Shown here: piece by piece, positions 7,452 to 16,425 of the stretch
How the letters are laid out: each line of letters opens with the position of its first letter
Numbering within the stretch: the first letter of the stretch is position 1
NCBI GenBank assembly: GCA_017617395.1
Contig: JAFZWG010000043.1
Location: 1 to 45,640, forward strand
DNA length: 45,640 bases
DNA from: Lachnospiraceae bacterium
GTDB taxonomy: Bacteria > Bacillota > Clostridia > Lachnospirales > Lachnospiraceae
Direction: 5' to 3'
Translations under genes and position numbers: made by a program
Notes under the pieces: model-generated
Seen by the model: the letters and a program-made list of their open reading frames with translations, nothing else
Databases searched by the model: none
Told to the model about the DNA's origin: nothing

Positions 7452-9664
7452 GAAATTACGGACGTTTCGGTTATGAATTTATCCTCGCCTTCCCGCTGAC
7501 GATCGCGTTTCTTTTGATCTCGCCGACGGACATCGGCTTTGCGCGCATCGGCTTCGGGACGGTGTTCTACGCCGCGCTCTGCTGCGTGGCCGCCGCCTGC
7601 ATTCGATACTTAAAGGGCCGCGACCGGCTGATCGCTCTGGGTGCGGTTGCCGCATTTTTAGGGCTTCCGATCCTCTCGGGAGTTCTCGGCGAGGGCTTTG
7701 AATACTTCTTCACGCACCTCTCCTTCTGGATCGTTCCCGCGATCACCGCGGGGTGCTTCCTTGCGGCCATGCTGTGCAAGCGCTTCCGCGCCGCGCGCAT
7801 CCTCGTGATGCTGATCATCGCGGCCGTCTTGATTGCGCTGCTCATCTTCGAGATCGTCGTGCCCAAGATCTGCGTCATGCTCTTTTTGTCCGTCCTTTTA
7901 TTGCTGTTCGCGGACGGCACGCAGCTTCGCTGGCACAAGAGCGGCCATACGGAGCATTCGCTTCACATCGCTTACATCACGCCCTTCGTCATTTTGTGGC
8001 TTTTCATCTGCCTGATCTTTCCGGTCGGCAAGGAGCCCTACGACTGGCGTCTGTTCCGCAACCTCTGGAAGGGACTCTCGGACTTCGCCATCTCGCTCAC
8101 GCAGCGCTCGGGCGGCCCTTCGGACGACTTTGATTCGTTCCGTCCCGGCTTCACGGCGAACCCGCACGTGCACGGCGGCGAGACCGGTGACGATGACCGC
8201 GTTCTGCTTCACGTCGAACCGCTCTACGGCACGGTTCCGTACCTGAGGCTGGCCGGCCAGTACTGTGATACCTTCGAGAATCTGACGTGGAAGAGCACGA
8301 TCACCGAGGACAACGACGAGATCTCGTTCGACACGCTGGAAACGCGGTGTGCCTTCTACAAGGCCGAAGTTCTCTCCGACTACATGCAGTCCTCCGAGAT
8401 CCGCATCACCTACCGCAAATTCAACACACGACACCTCTTCGTCCCCGACAAGATCAACCTCGATTCCGAGATGGACATCGCCAAGCTCGACGTGAAGGAA
8501 AACGGCCGCAATCTCGTGTACGGCAAGAAGCACGGTGTGAACAACTCCTACGTCGTCTCCGGCTACCGCATGAATGTGATGCACTCGGCCTTCGCCGAGT
8601 TTGTCTCCGACTACGAAGACTTCACGGAGGAGGACTGGCAGCGGACCATGAACCGGACGGACCGCGGCTCCGACGTCCTCACCTTCCGCAGTCTCCAGGC
8701 GTACCGCAGACTCATGCGTGAGGAATACCTTCTCCCGGTGACGCTCCCCGACTCCGCCGTCTCGTTCGTCGAGCAGGTGACCGCGGGCGAAACGAGACCG
8801 TTCCAACGCATGGTGCTCATCACGAGAGCTCTGTCGCAGTTCGCCTACACGACCGCGCCCGACGTCTTCCCCGAATACGTGAAGGACGCCACGTCCTTCC
8901 TCGATTACTTCCTGTCGACGCAGCGCGGTTACTGCACGCATTTTGCGACGACGATGGTACTGCTCGCGCGCTCGGAGGGCCTGCCGGCGCGGTATGTGCA
9001 CGGCTTCTGCGTTTCGATGAACGGCATGGAGCCGGTGGATGTGACCGCCGACATGGCGCACGCATGGTGCGAGATTTACTTTGAGGGCATCGGCTGGATT
9101 CCGTTCGACGCGACGCCCGGCTACGGAGGTGCCGAGGCCTGGCTGACACGCGACGAATACATCAACAGCCCCGGCGGACAGCCCGCCCAGATTCCGACCG
9201 TCAAGCCGCCGCAGCCCGTCACTCCTTCCGTACCGCAGGAGGAAGGCGGGATCCCGCGGAGCGTGATCATGGTCGGCATGGGCCTCGGCGCATTGCTTCT
9301 CTTCACGGCGTTCGTTCTTCTGACCGACCGGGTCATCACGCTGCGCCGCTTCCGAAGGCTTCCCGTTCGGGACCGCGTGGCCGTTTTGTACCGCAGAAAC
9401 CTTCGCGTTCTCTCCTACCTGCGGCTTCCGCAGGAGAAGGACGAGACGCTCTCGGAGTACCGCGCACGCATTGCGGCGGACCTGCCCGAGGGCGCCGCGG
9501 ACTGGATCGGCGACTACGAGACGCTTCTCTACGGCACCGGCGCGGAGGCGTCCGAAATCGCGGAGCGAATGGCGTCGGGAAATGCCCGTCTCGTCGCCGA
9601 GTTTAAGCGCCGCAGGCCGCGGTTCTACCGTCTGTGCAGCATCGGAAACCGTCTGATTCACTGA
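7448..9664 (+). CDS. Membrane protein with extracytoplasmic transglutaminase-like domain
   Basis: 738 residues; the ATG overlaps the DUF58 stop by 4 bases, with GGAGGTG upstream. About six N-terminal hydrophobic helices (to about residue 195), an extracytoplasmic region, then a transglutaminase core with an intact Cys-His-Asp triad: C496 in RGYCTHFA, H538 in MAHAWCEI, D554 in PFDATPGYG. A Pro-rich linker and one more helix (about 600-622) precede a cytosolic tail with a DUF4129-like charged helix. It is the usual third member of MoxR/DUF58 clusters. Whether it hydrolyses or cross-links peptides is unknown; the intact triad supports catalysis outside the membrane. Confidence 0.88.
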   Translation: MRNYGRFGYEFILAFPLTIAFLLISPTDIGFARIGFGTVFYAALCCVAAACIRYLKGRDRLIALGAVAAFLGLPILSGVLGEGFEYFFTHLSFWIVPAITAGCFLAAMLCKRFRAARILVMLIIAAVLIALLIFEIVVPKICVMLFLSVLLLLFADGTQLRWHKSGHTEHSLHIAYITPFVILWLFICLIFPVGKEPYDWRLFRNLWKGLSDFAISLTQRSGGPSDDFDSFRPGFTANPHVHGGETGDDDRVLLHVEPLYGTVPYLRLAGQYCDTFENLTWKSTITEDNDEISFDTLETRCAFYKAEVLSDYMQSSEIRITYRKFNTRHLFVPDKINLDSEMDIAKLDVKENGRNLVYGKKHGVNNSYVVSGYRMNVMHSAFAEFVSDYEDFTEEDWQRTMNRTDRGSDVLTFRSLQAYRRLMREEYLLPVTLPDSAVSFVEQVTAGETRPFQRMVLITRALSQFAYTTAPDVFPEYVKDATSFLDYFLSTQRGYCTHFATTMVLLARSEGLPARYVHGFCVSMNGMEPVDVTADMAHAWCEIYFEGIGWIPFDATPGYGGAEAWLTRDEYINSPGGQPAQIPTVKPPQPVTPSVPQEEGGIPRSVIMVGMGLGALLLFTAFVLLTDRVITLRRFRRLPVRDRVAVLYRRNLRVLSYLRLPQEKDETLSEYRARIAADLPEGAADWIGDYETLLYGTGAEASEIAERMASGNARLVAEFKRRRPRFYRLCSIGNRLIH

Positions 9665-9717
9665 GAACAGGCCTCGTGAAAATAGCACGATTTGTAATGT
9701 TCTTCGCAATATTTCTC

Positions 9718-9746
9718 TTGTTTTGCATCGCGAAACGCCGTATTCT
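9718..9746 (+). promoter_or_regulatory. Candidate promoter of the GH43 gene
   Basis: TTGTTT (9718-9723), 17-base spacer, TATTCT (9741-9746) in the 166-base gap before the glycosidase. A perfect 10-bp palindrome ATCGGCCGAT at 9782-9791 lies between this promoter and the start codon and could bind a sugar regulator. The promoter boxes are imperfect. Confidence 0.35.
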
Positions 9747-9830
9747 GTAGGCAGGACCGAAATCGCATTTTTTGACGAATAATCGGCCGATACACGCTCG
9801 GATACACCCTTTTAGAGGAGGAAGAAAGAG

Positions 9831-10832
9831 ATGAAGAAAGTCAAGCTGGCACGCGCGAACGAGAGAACCCCTCTGGTCCGCAACATCTACACCGCGGATC
9901 CTTCCGCACATGTTTTTGACGGCAAGATCTACATCTATCCGTCGCACGATTTCGAGCATGATTGCCCGGACGACGACAACGGCGATCAGTACATCATGCA
10001 GGACTATCACGTTCTTTCGATGGACAGTCTGGATTCGGAGTGCGTTGACAACGGTCTCGCGCTTTCCCAGGACGATGTTCCGTGGGTAAAGAACCAGATG
10101 TGGGCGCCGGATTGCGTCTGCAAGAATGGCAAATACTACCTTGTCTTCCCTGCGAAGGACTACGAGGGTCAGTTCCATATCGGCGTTGCCGTTTCGGACT
10201 CCCCCGTCGGCCCGTTCAAGCCGCAGGAGAAGTGCATCGAGGGCAGCTACAGCATCGACCCCGCCGTGCTGGTGGACGATGACGGACGCACCTACTGCTA
10301 CTACGGCGGTCTGTGGGGCGGCCAGCTCGAGATGTGGCAGTCCGGAAAGTTCGACCCGGATGCGCACCGTCCGGAGGGCGACGAGCCCGCACTCGGACCG
10401 ATGTTCGCCGAGTTCAACGACGATCTGACCGCATTTATCACCGAGCCGAAGCACCTCGTAATTCTCGACGAGAACGGTGAGCCGATCAAGGCCGGCGACG
10501 AGGACCGCAGATACTTCGAGGGTCCCTGGATGCACAAGTTTAACGGCAAATACTACCTCTCCTACTCGACCGGCACCACGCACTATCTGTGCTACGCCGA
10601 GGGCGAGAAGCCGGACGGCCCCTTCACCTACAAGGGCCGCATCATGGAGCCGGTGCTCGGCTGGACGACGCACCACTCTGTAGTGAAGATCGGTGACGAG
10701 TGGTTTTTATTCTACCACGACTGCGAGCTTTCGGGCGGCGTAACGCACGAGCGCTGCGTCAAGTACACCAAGCTCAACATCCACGAGGACGGCACGATCG
10801 ACACGATTTATCCTTACGAGTTCGAGCGCTGA
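9831..10832 (+). CDS. Glycoside hydrolase family 43 (arabinosidase/xylosidase type)
   Basis: 333 residues with GAGGAGG ending about 9 bases before the ATG. Five-bladed beta-propeller GH43 features: general-base Asp in TADPSAHVFDGKIY (about residue 24), the pKa-modulating Asp in SIDPAVLVDDDG (about 143), and a likely acid Glu in EGPWMHKFNGKYYL (about 234). No signal peptide, so it acts on imported arabino- or xylo-oligosaccharides in the cytoplasm. It is a single-domain form of about the expected length, followed directly by a strong terminator, so it appears monocistronic. The exact specificity cannot be read from sequence. Confidence 0.88.
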   Translation: MKKVKLARANERTPLVRNIYTADPSAHVFDGKIYIYPSHDFEHDCPDDDNGDQYIMQDYHVLSMDSLDSECVDNGLALSQDDVPWVKNQMWAPDCVCKNGKYYLVFPAKDYEGQFHIGVAVSDSPVGPFKPQEKCIEGSYSIDPAVLVDDDGRTYCYYGGLWGGQLEMWQSGKFDPDAHRPEGDEPALGPMFAEFNDDLTAFITEPKHLVILDENGEPIKAGDEDRRYFEGPWMHKFNGKYYLSYSTGTTHYLCYAEGEKPDGPFTYKGRIMEPVLGWTTHHSVVKIGDEWFLFYHDCELSGGVTHERCVKYTKLNIHEDGTIDTIYPYEFER

Positions 10833-10861
10833 TCGCTGCATTTTTCATAGTGATTTTTCGG

Positions 10862-10892
10862 GGCTCCCGCGGTTTGCTGCGGGAGCCTTTTT
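10862..10892 (+). terminator. Rho-independent terminator after GH43
   Basis: GGCTCCCGC (10862-10870) pairs with GCGGGAGCC (10879-10887) around an 8-base loop, followed by TTTTT (10888-10892), 30 bases after the GH43 stop. Confidence 0.92.
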
Positions 10893-10934
10893 GTATCGAC
10901 GGTTTTGAAATGTGCTCTTATGTCGGCATTTACT

Positions 10935-11033
10935 GCATTTTCCGTTTTATAATCGCGGAATATGAGCCCGTTTCGAAAAATGCGGGTTCTTTTGGCATTG
11001 GCGGTAGCATTTTCCGTCGGAAGGTCGTATAAT
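10935..11033 (+). promoter_or_regulatory. Promoter and repeated GCATTTTCCG motifs before the diguanylate cyclase
   Basis: A perfect TATAAT sits at 11028-11033; no good -35 is seen at the right distance. The 10-mer GCATTTTCCG occurs twice (10935-10944 and 11007-11016), and an inverted near-copy CGAAAAATGC lies between them (10974-10983). The second copy overlaps where a -35 box would be. The arrangement suggests a regulator site; this is an inference. The -10 box overlaps the ATG at 11032, so translation must start further down, at 11059. Confidence 0.5.
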
Positions 11034-11058
11034 GACTAATACGAAGGGGGGTGCGATT

Positions 11059-12987
11059 ATGGGGTTTCAGAGCAAGAAGAAAGTCGCCGTGTTCGTTAAC
11101 GGCTGGAATGCCGAGAATGTGTTCCGCTATCTGACCGGGCTTAACAACAATACGCCCGAGACGTCCATCGACTACTATGTGTTCATGTGTCATGCCGTCT
11201 ATTCCTCGTCCGAGGTTGAGCTTAAGAGCATGAGCACGATTTTCGATCTGCCCGATCTCAAGACTTTTGACGCGGCGATAATGTTCACGCCGGGTCTTAA
11301 TTTCACGGAAGTCATCAACCACCTCGTCGAACGCCTCGAAGCCTCCGGCATCCCGATCATCAGCATCGGCATGCAGCATCCCGGCTTTTATCACATCGGC
11401 ATCAACAATTACACGGGCATGCGTCAGTTGTGCGACCACCTGATCGAGCAGCACAATGTGCGCGACATCGTCTTCATTGCGGGTTCGCGGGAAAATGAGG
11501 ACTCCAACGCCCGTCTGATCGCTGTGCGCGATTCCATGCGCGCCCACGATGTCCCCTTCAACGAATCGAACATTTACTTCTCCAACTGGGAAGTCGGCAT
11601 GGTCATGAACGAGTTCACCGCTCGCATCCGCAACGGCACACCGCTGCCGGACGCCTTCATCTGCGCGAACGACCAGCTCGCGGAGACAATCAGTTACGTG
11701 ATCACCGACTGCGGTCTTCCGGTCGACAGCGCGATCGTCACCGGCTTTGACTTCCTCGAGGAGGGTCAGAATTTTTATCCTTCCATCGCCTCGGTCGACC
11801 AGAAGTACGACACCATCGGCGAGATGACGGTCAACCTGCTTTTAAAGATCTTTGGCGGCGAGGAAGTTCCGACCGACAACTCGGTCGACTGCGTCTTCCA
11901 TCCCGGCGAGAGCTGCGGCTGCCGCGACTGCCGCGAGGATGACATCCGGCGCCGCACCGTGGCCCGCGGAATCCCCCGTCACTTCATGTCGTCCGACATG
12001 ATGGAGGGCCGCTTCCACGCGATGGAGAAGGAGATCATCCAGTCCATCGATTACGACGACCTCAAGGACAAGCTGAGCAAGCTCTTCTGCTTCACCACCG
12101 GCCTTGAAGGCCAGACCTTCTACATCATGATGGACCCGCATATCGTGGACTTCTCGCTCTCCGATATCGAGACCTATCCGAAGTACCATTACGCCGAGAT
12201 GATGGACACATTTGTCGCAAAGCGCGACGGACGCCAGATCCCCGGCGGTGTGATTCCGACCTCACAACTGCTTCCCGACGAAGACCTCACCGGAAAGAAT
12301 CACGTCTACTTCTTCGTGCCGATCTACTACGAGAGCTACGTCTGCGGCTACATTGTCATGACCGACCAGATCGCATGGCTCCCCGACAAATTCTTCCACA
12401 TGTGCGAGAACCGCTTCAACCGCGCGCTCGTCTCCTACCGCCGCAACATGCAGCTGACGGCGCTGAACTCGAAGCTCTCGATGCTGATGGAGAAGGACTC
12501 GCTCACCTTCGTAAAGAACCGCACGGCCTACGACCGCTACATCAAGCGGCTCGAGGCTTCGATGGTCAGCGGTGATTTCGAGCCGTTCTCGGTGGTGTGC
12601 TTTGATATCAATTACCTTAAAGACATCAACGACGAGCTCGGTCACGAGGCCGGCGACGAGTACATCAAGAAGTGCTGCAAGCTGATCTGTAACACCTTCA
12701 AGCACAGTCCGGTATTCCGCATCGGCGGCGATGAATTTGTCGCAATCGCGGTCCACGACGACTACCTGCAGCGCTACGAATACTTAAACGCCATGCGTGC
12801 GCACATGGAAACCCTCCAGGGCGACACGACCATCTCGCCGATCGACCGCATCTCCGTTGCCTCCGGCTTGTCCGACAGCAACGAGCACACCGGCGACGAC
12901 TACAGCGCGATCTTCCGACGCGCCGACACCCGCATGTACGAGAACAAGCGGAAGATGAAGGGCGGCCGTTCGAGGTTCCAGATTTAG
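11059..12987 (+). CDS. Diguanylate cyclase with LacI-type sugar-binding sensor
   Basis: 642 residues, ATG at 11059 preceded by AAGGGGGG. Residues 1-270 form a periplasmic-binding-protein/LacI-type sensor (VAVFVNGWNAENVF at the start; DAFICANDQLAE; VTGFDFLEEG) but with no HTH and no signal peptide, so it senses a ligand in the cytoplasm. A Cys cluster CGCRDC follows, then a GAF-like region (about 310-465), and a C-terminal GGDEF domain with intact GGDEF at 556-560 (RIGGDEF). No RxxD inhibitory site lies five residues upstream, so product feedback inhibition is unlikely. Predicted to make cyclic di-GMP in response to a sugar or similar ligand. It sits between hemicellulase genes and is the last gene before a terminator. 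Confidence 0.88.
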   Translation: MGFQSKKKVAVFVNGWNAENVFRYLTGLNNNTPETSIDYYVFMCHAVYSSSEVELKSMSTIFDLPDLKTFDAAIMFTPGLNFTEVINHLVERLEASGIPIISIGMQHPGFYHIGINNYTGMRQLCDHLIEQHNVRDIVFIAGSRENEDSNARLIAVRDSMRAHDVPFNESNIYFSNWEVGMVMNEFTARIRNGTPLPDAFICANDQLAETISYVITDCGLPVDSAIVTGFDFLEEGQNFYPSIASVDQKYDTIGEMTVNLLLKIFGGEEVPTDNSVDCVFHPGESCGCRDCREDDIRRRTVARGIPRHFMSSDMMEGRFHAMEKEIIQSIDYDDLKDKLSKLFCFTTGLEGQTFYIMMDPHIVDFSLSDIETYPKYHYAEMMDTFVAKRDGRQIPGGVIPTSQLLPDEDLTGKNHVYFFVPIYYESYVCGYIVMTDQIAWLPDKFFHMCENRFNRALVSYRRNMQLTALNSKLSMLMEKDSLTFVKNRTAYDRYIKRLEASMVSGDFEPFSVVCFDINYLKDINDELGHEAGDEYIKKCCKLICNTFKHSPVFRIGGDEFVAIAVHDDYLQRYEYLNAMRAHMETLQGDTTISPIDRISVASGLSDSNEHTGDDYSAIFRRADTRMYENKRKMKGGRSRFQI

Positions 12988-13023
12988 GAGCAAGCGCACA
13001 AAAAGCAACAACAAAAAAGCAAA

Positions 13024-13053
13024 CAAAAAAGCGGGCACCGGAAACGGTGCCCG
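13024..13053. terminator. Terminator hairpin between convergent genes
   Basis: CGGGCACCG (13032-13040), loop GAAA, CGGTGCCCG (13045-13053). On the minus strand it is followed by TTTTTT, making a strong terminator for the membrane-protein gene ending at 13075. On the plus strand the following TTATTCTTT is poorer but may serve the diguanylate cyclase gene. Confidence 0.88.
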
Positions 13054-13074
13054 TTATTCTTTGCAATGCAATTG

Positions 13075-13584
13075 TTATTCGTCCGCAAGCTCCTTGCAGA
13101 AGAACACGGTTCCTGCCACGAAGATGACCACGCTCACAATGTAGACGTAGAAACCGATGCCCATCGAGTAGCGGAATACGCTCGTGTTCTCGGTCATCGC
13201 CGGATGCGAGCCCGCGAACAAAGCCTCCGCGCCGTGAGCGTTCGTGACGCAGAACAGGAAGTTGATAATCCAGTAGACGCAGCAGGCGACCAGCAGACCG
13301 CCGTACTGCTTCCAGATGCCGGCCACCGCAAGCAGGGCAAACACCAGGAACAGATATTTGTTTAAAAATCCAACCTGAGACACCTCACAGACATCCCAGG
13401 AAGTGAACACGGAGCTGGCGGCTCCGCCTTCGCCCGGTCTCGTCGTCACATACGGCAGGAACACGGACGCGACAATTCCGGCGATTCCGGCAACCGTAAG
13501 CGGCACGCCGAGCGCCTTCACTGTCTCGTTTCCCTTCGGAATATTCACATTACGTATGACGATCGGTTCTTCGTTGTAATCCAT
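13075..13584 (-). CDS. Small four-helix membrane protein, unrecognised
   Basis: 169 residues, GAGGAGG about 8 bases before the ATG. A short polar N-terminus precedes four hydrophobic segments, around residues 27-45, 75-92, 95-115 and 140-160. Extracytoplasmic loops are modest and contain no conserved catalytic pattern that I recognise. Monocistronic: own promoter at 13680-13708 and own terminator at 13024-13053. No family assignment is made. Confidence 0.75.
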   Translation of the reverse strand: MDYNEEPIVIRNVNIPKGNETVKALGVPLTVAGIAGIVASVFLPYVTTRPGEGGAASSVFTSWDVCEVSQVGFLNKYLFLVFALLAVAGIWKQYGGLLVACCVYWIINFLFCVTNAHGAEALFAGSHPAMTENTSVFRYSMGIGFYVYIVSVVIFVAGTVFFCKELADE

Positions 13585-13679
13585 AGTCTCTCCTCCTCAA
13601 GGTTAATGCCAACCTCGAATACCCTCTCAACTCAGCAAAACAACCGTATCGTGTGTAGCGTAAGCAACACTTACCACAA

Positions 13680-13708
13680 CATATAGCATTTTTTCGTGAT
13701 AAAGTCAA
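13680..13708 (-). promoter_or_regulatory. Promoter of the small membrane protein gene
   Basis: Minus strand TTGACT (complement of 13703-13708), 17-base spacer, TATATG (complement of 13680-13685). Leader of about 90 bases to the start at 13584. The 184-base gap 13585-13768 holds this promoter and leader; no terminator for the GH127 gene was evident in it. Confidence 0.6.
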
Positions 13709-13768
13709 GAAAATTCTGAAATGTCGTATTATTTTCCTTTCTGTCGCGGTTTTTCCTTCTAAATCTCA

Positions 13769-15682
13769 TCACTCCGGAATCTGCATGCCACCCGGCAGCA
13801 GCGGAAAATACACCTGATACCGCTCGTATCCCACCTGCCAGAGCGGAATCAGCCGCAGCCCGTGGATCTGACCGACGGTCTTGAACTCATCGTTCCACGT
13901 ACCCCACTCGCGCTCGTTGTCATGCACAAGAAGCTTCCCCGGCTCCTCCCATGCGGCGCCGGTGCACACCAGTGCACGCTCCTCGCAGGAAAGACCGGCC
14001 AGCACGCACGGTCCGTAGGCAAATGCAACCGTGCTACGGTTCTCCTTCTCAAACAGCGGAAACGAACTCGTCGGGGCGTCCTCCAAAGGAATCGTGTAGA
14101 CTCCGAGCGGAATCTCCATGCGGACCTCATCGCCGTCGCTCCATGTCCTCGAGACGATGATGTAACCGTCCTGGCGGTCGACATCCGCCGCGCTCTCCGA
14201 CTCGATCCGGATGTTGCCCTGCGCCCACTCCGGAATGCGCAGGAAGAGGCGCATCCGAACCGGCACATCGGCGTGCACGGTGAACACCAGCACTCTCCGG
14301 TCGGGGTGGGTTCCGTAGCGGCGTGCGTCCTCGGACAGCGCCTGGTTGGACGCCGCATCGCCCGCAGCCTGAATGCTTCCGCTCAGCGTGTCGCGGCGCT
14401 GCGTAACAGTCACCTTCGTGCCGTCCACCTCCGTCGTCATCTCGGAGTCCGCATACACGCCAGCGTAGATGTCATTCTCTTCCTGGTACCAGAGGTAGCG
14501 GTTGTGAACCGCGTTGGCCTGTACCAGCGTGCCGTGGCAGCAGAAGAAGTCGTCAAACTTGCTTGCCCAGCCCTTCTTCGCACCGGCGCGAAGCGGCAGG
14601 TAGTACGTAATCAGCCCCTCGCCCGGCGTGTCGTCGCCGTTTTTATTTCCTCCCTGGTAGTAGCCCTGTGCCAGGATACCGTTCCAGAGGTTTTTCTCGA
14701 TGTAGTTAAGGCAGCTCGCATCGGCAGTCTGCCGGAACACAAAGTCCGCCAGCCGCATCATGTTATAGACCGTGCAGTGCTCCTGGTTCCGGTCCCCGAG
14801 GCGCGAAGCCATGCGATGCGGCGGCGTCCAGATCTCTCCGAGCGTCTGCCCGCCGGTCGCGAACGTCCCGCGCGCAACCACCGCAAGCCTCCAGTAAGCA
14901 AGCGCGATGTCGCAATACTTCTCCTCGCCCGTCACCTCGTAGACGCGGGCACACCCCAGAACCTCCGGGATCGTCGTGTTCGCGTGCATGTTCGTGAGCA
15001 CATCCTCGCCCGCCAGCAGCGCATCGAACAGGCGCCCACGGTAGTAGCGGTCGATCAGAATGCGGTATTTGCCGTCGCCCGTCGCCTCGAGAAGATCCGC
15101 CCAGACCTCCAGCATGCCGCCGGTCTCAAAATCAAGAATGTCGTCGAGCTCCTCGCGGGTCTTACCGTCCGTGTACGCGACGAACCAGTCCGCAAAGCGA
15201 TCCGCAACCGCAAGCGCCTCCCGGTTGCCCGCAAGGCGGTACAGATCGATCAGACCCATGAACGTCTTGTGCACCGTGTAGTGCGGCGCCCAGACCTGCT
15301 TGCCCCTCGCGATCCACGCAAAATACTTCTCCGGAATCGACGCGGCCCACTGCCCGCCGTTCTCCTCCTGGCAGCGCGCCAGCTCATGCACGATCGCCCC
15401 GGCCTTCGCCGCAAGCTCCGCATCCCCTGTAGCCGCGATGCGCATCGCGCACGCGCTTAAGTAGTGCCCCAGAAAATGCCCCCGCAGCTGACAGGAAGGG
15501 TCCTCCCAGCCGTGGTGCGCCATCGCCTTCGCGCCGAAATTCTGCGCCAGCCCGGCCTCCTGATAGAAGTTTTGCAAAAGTCCCGCGTTCGTAAGCTCCA
15601 TCAGATACGCGCGGTTTCGAAGCTCCCTCGCAAGGAGCGTTCCGTCCGTAAGTTTACAACTTGTCCCGTTGATTGCCTTCAT
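13769..15682 (-). CDS. Glycoside hydrolase family 127, beta-L-arabinofuranosidase type
   Basis: 637 residues, TAGGAG 5 bases before the ATG. The alpha/alpha-barrel catalytic domain carries the residues that ligate zinc and the cysteine nucleophile in characterised GH127 (HypBA1: E338, C340, C417, C418): here E301 and C303 in NQEHCTVYNM and C381-C382 in FFCCHGT, with the same spacing. The N-terminal motif LRGHFLGHYLSA is typical. The C-terminus is beta-rich. No signal peptide, so it probably removes L-arabinofuranose from intracellular oligosaccharides. Last gene of a long leftward cluster with GH43 and GH10; 45 bases after the preceding Nudix gene. Confidence 0.9.
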   Translation of the reverse strand: MKAINGTSCKLTDGTLLARELRNRAYLMELTNAGLLQNFYQEAGLAQNFGAKAMAHHGWEDPSCQLRGHFLGHYLSACAMRIAATGDAELAAKAGAIVHELARCQEENGGQWAASIPEKYFAWIARGKQVWAPHYTVHKTFMGLIDLYRLAGNREALAVADRFADWFVAYTDGKTREELDDILDFETGGMLEVWADLLEATGDGKYRILIDRYYRGRLFDALLAGEDVLTNMHANTTIPEVLGCARVYEVTGEEKYCDIALAYWRLAVVARGTFATGGQTLGEIWTPPHRMASRLGDRNQEHCTVYNMMRLADFVFRQTADASCLNYIEKNLWNGILAQGYYQGGNKNGDDTPGEGLITYYLPLRAGAKKGWASKFDDFFCCHGTLVQANAVHNRYLWYQEENDIYAGVYADSEMTTEVDGTKVTVTQRRDTLSGSIQAAGDAASNQALSEDARRYGTHPDRRVLVFTVHADVPVRMRLFLRIPEWAQGNIRIESESAADVDRQDGYIIVSRTWSDGDEVRMEIPLGVYTIPLEDAPTSSFPLFEKENRSTVAFAYGPCVLAGLSCEERALVCTGAAWEEPGKLLVHDNEREWGTWNDEFKTVGQIHGLRLIPLWQVGYERYQVYFPLLPGGMQIPE

Positions 15683-15727
15683 ACCGACTCCTAATTTTCC
15701 GGCGGAAATCGCCGCCCAAACTTATAC

Positions 15728-16405
15728 TTACCGGCGATACGCCGTCAGGAAATACCCCAGAACCGCCCACGTCGCGAGCGAGAAAAAATTGCCGTAGCGG
15801 TCGCGCCCGGTCGCAAAGAGCCGCTCCGCCTCCGCGATGTCCGCAAGCTCAAAGCCAGCGAACAGCTCTGTTCCTTCTGCGCCGTCCTGCGACACCTCGG
15901 AGATGTCCGAAACCGAGATTTCCGCGCACAGAAACGCGTTGCTCTCGTCCGTCATTCCGGGCGAGGAAAATGCACACGGATTAAGCACCGTCACCTTGTC
16001 CGTCTCCTTGACGACAAGGCCGCACTCCTCGTGAATCTCGCGGATCGCCGCGGTCACCAGCGGGTTGTCGCCGTCGCGGTCCGCAGGATCGATCAACCCC
16101 GCAATCGGGCTTAACAGATACTGCCCGACCGGATAGCGGTACTCGTAGTTCAACAGAAGCTTCGGCCCCTCGCCCGGCAGGTTCACCACCACCGCGATGG
16201 TCACCGCATCGGGGAGCATCGTCTGAAAATCCTCGTCGGACTTGAGCGCGACAAGCTCCTCCTTCACTCTTCTGGAGGCGTCGCAATAGTGCTTTCCCTC
16301 CCGGTACTGCAGATCGTACAGGCGCACAAACTTCGCGTCGCACAGCGTCTTAACATTTTCCTTCGTGTACTGCGGCCGGTCGCCGCGCAAATCTTTTTTG
16401 CTCAT
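15728..16405 (-). CDS. Nudix hydrolase with expanded Nudix box
   Basis: 225 residues, GAGAGGATTTC before the ATG. The C-terminal part of the Nudix box is clear (AAIREIHEECGLVV), but the stretch between the first Gly (GLIDPADRDGD) and REIHEE is longer than the canonical GX5EX7REUXEE spacing and lacks the usual first Glu. That may mean altered metal binding or a variant subfamily. An N-terminal extension of about 70 residues (KFVRLYDLQYREGKHYCDAS) precedes the fold. Twenty bases downstream of another Nudix gene with a canonical box. The substrate is unknown; an ADP-sugar-like nucleotide would fit the family. Confidence 0.8.
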   Translation of the reverse strand: MSKKDLRGDRPQYTKENVKTLCDAKFVRLYDLQYREGKHYCDASRRVKEELVALKSDEDFQTMLPDAVTIAVVVNLPGEGPKLLLNYEYRYPVGQYLLSPIAGLIDPADRDGDNPLVTAAIREIHEECGLVVKETDKVTVLNPCAFSSPGMTDESNAFLCAEISVSDISEVSQDGAEGTELFAGFELADIAEAERLFATGRDRYGNFFSLATWAVLGYFLTAYRR

Positions 16406-16425
16406 GAAATCCTCTCCGATACTAC

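Noticed and set aside
11032-11058. ATG at 11032 as start of the diguanylate cyclase
   Set aside because: It overlaps the TATAAT -10 box; the ATG at 11059 has a strong ribosome site.
13862-15460. 532-codon antisense open frame over GH127
   Set aside because: Same codon-bias artefact; the opposite strand encodes the complete GH127 zinc/cysteine site.
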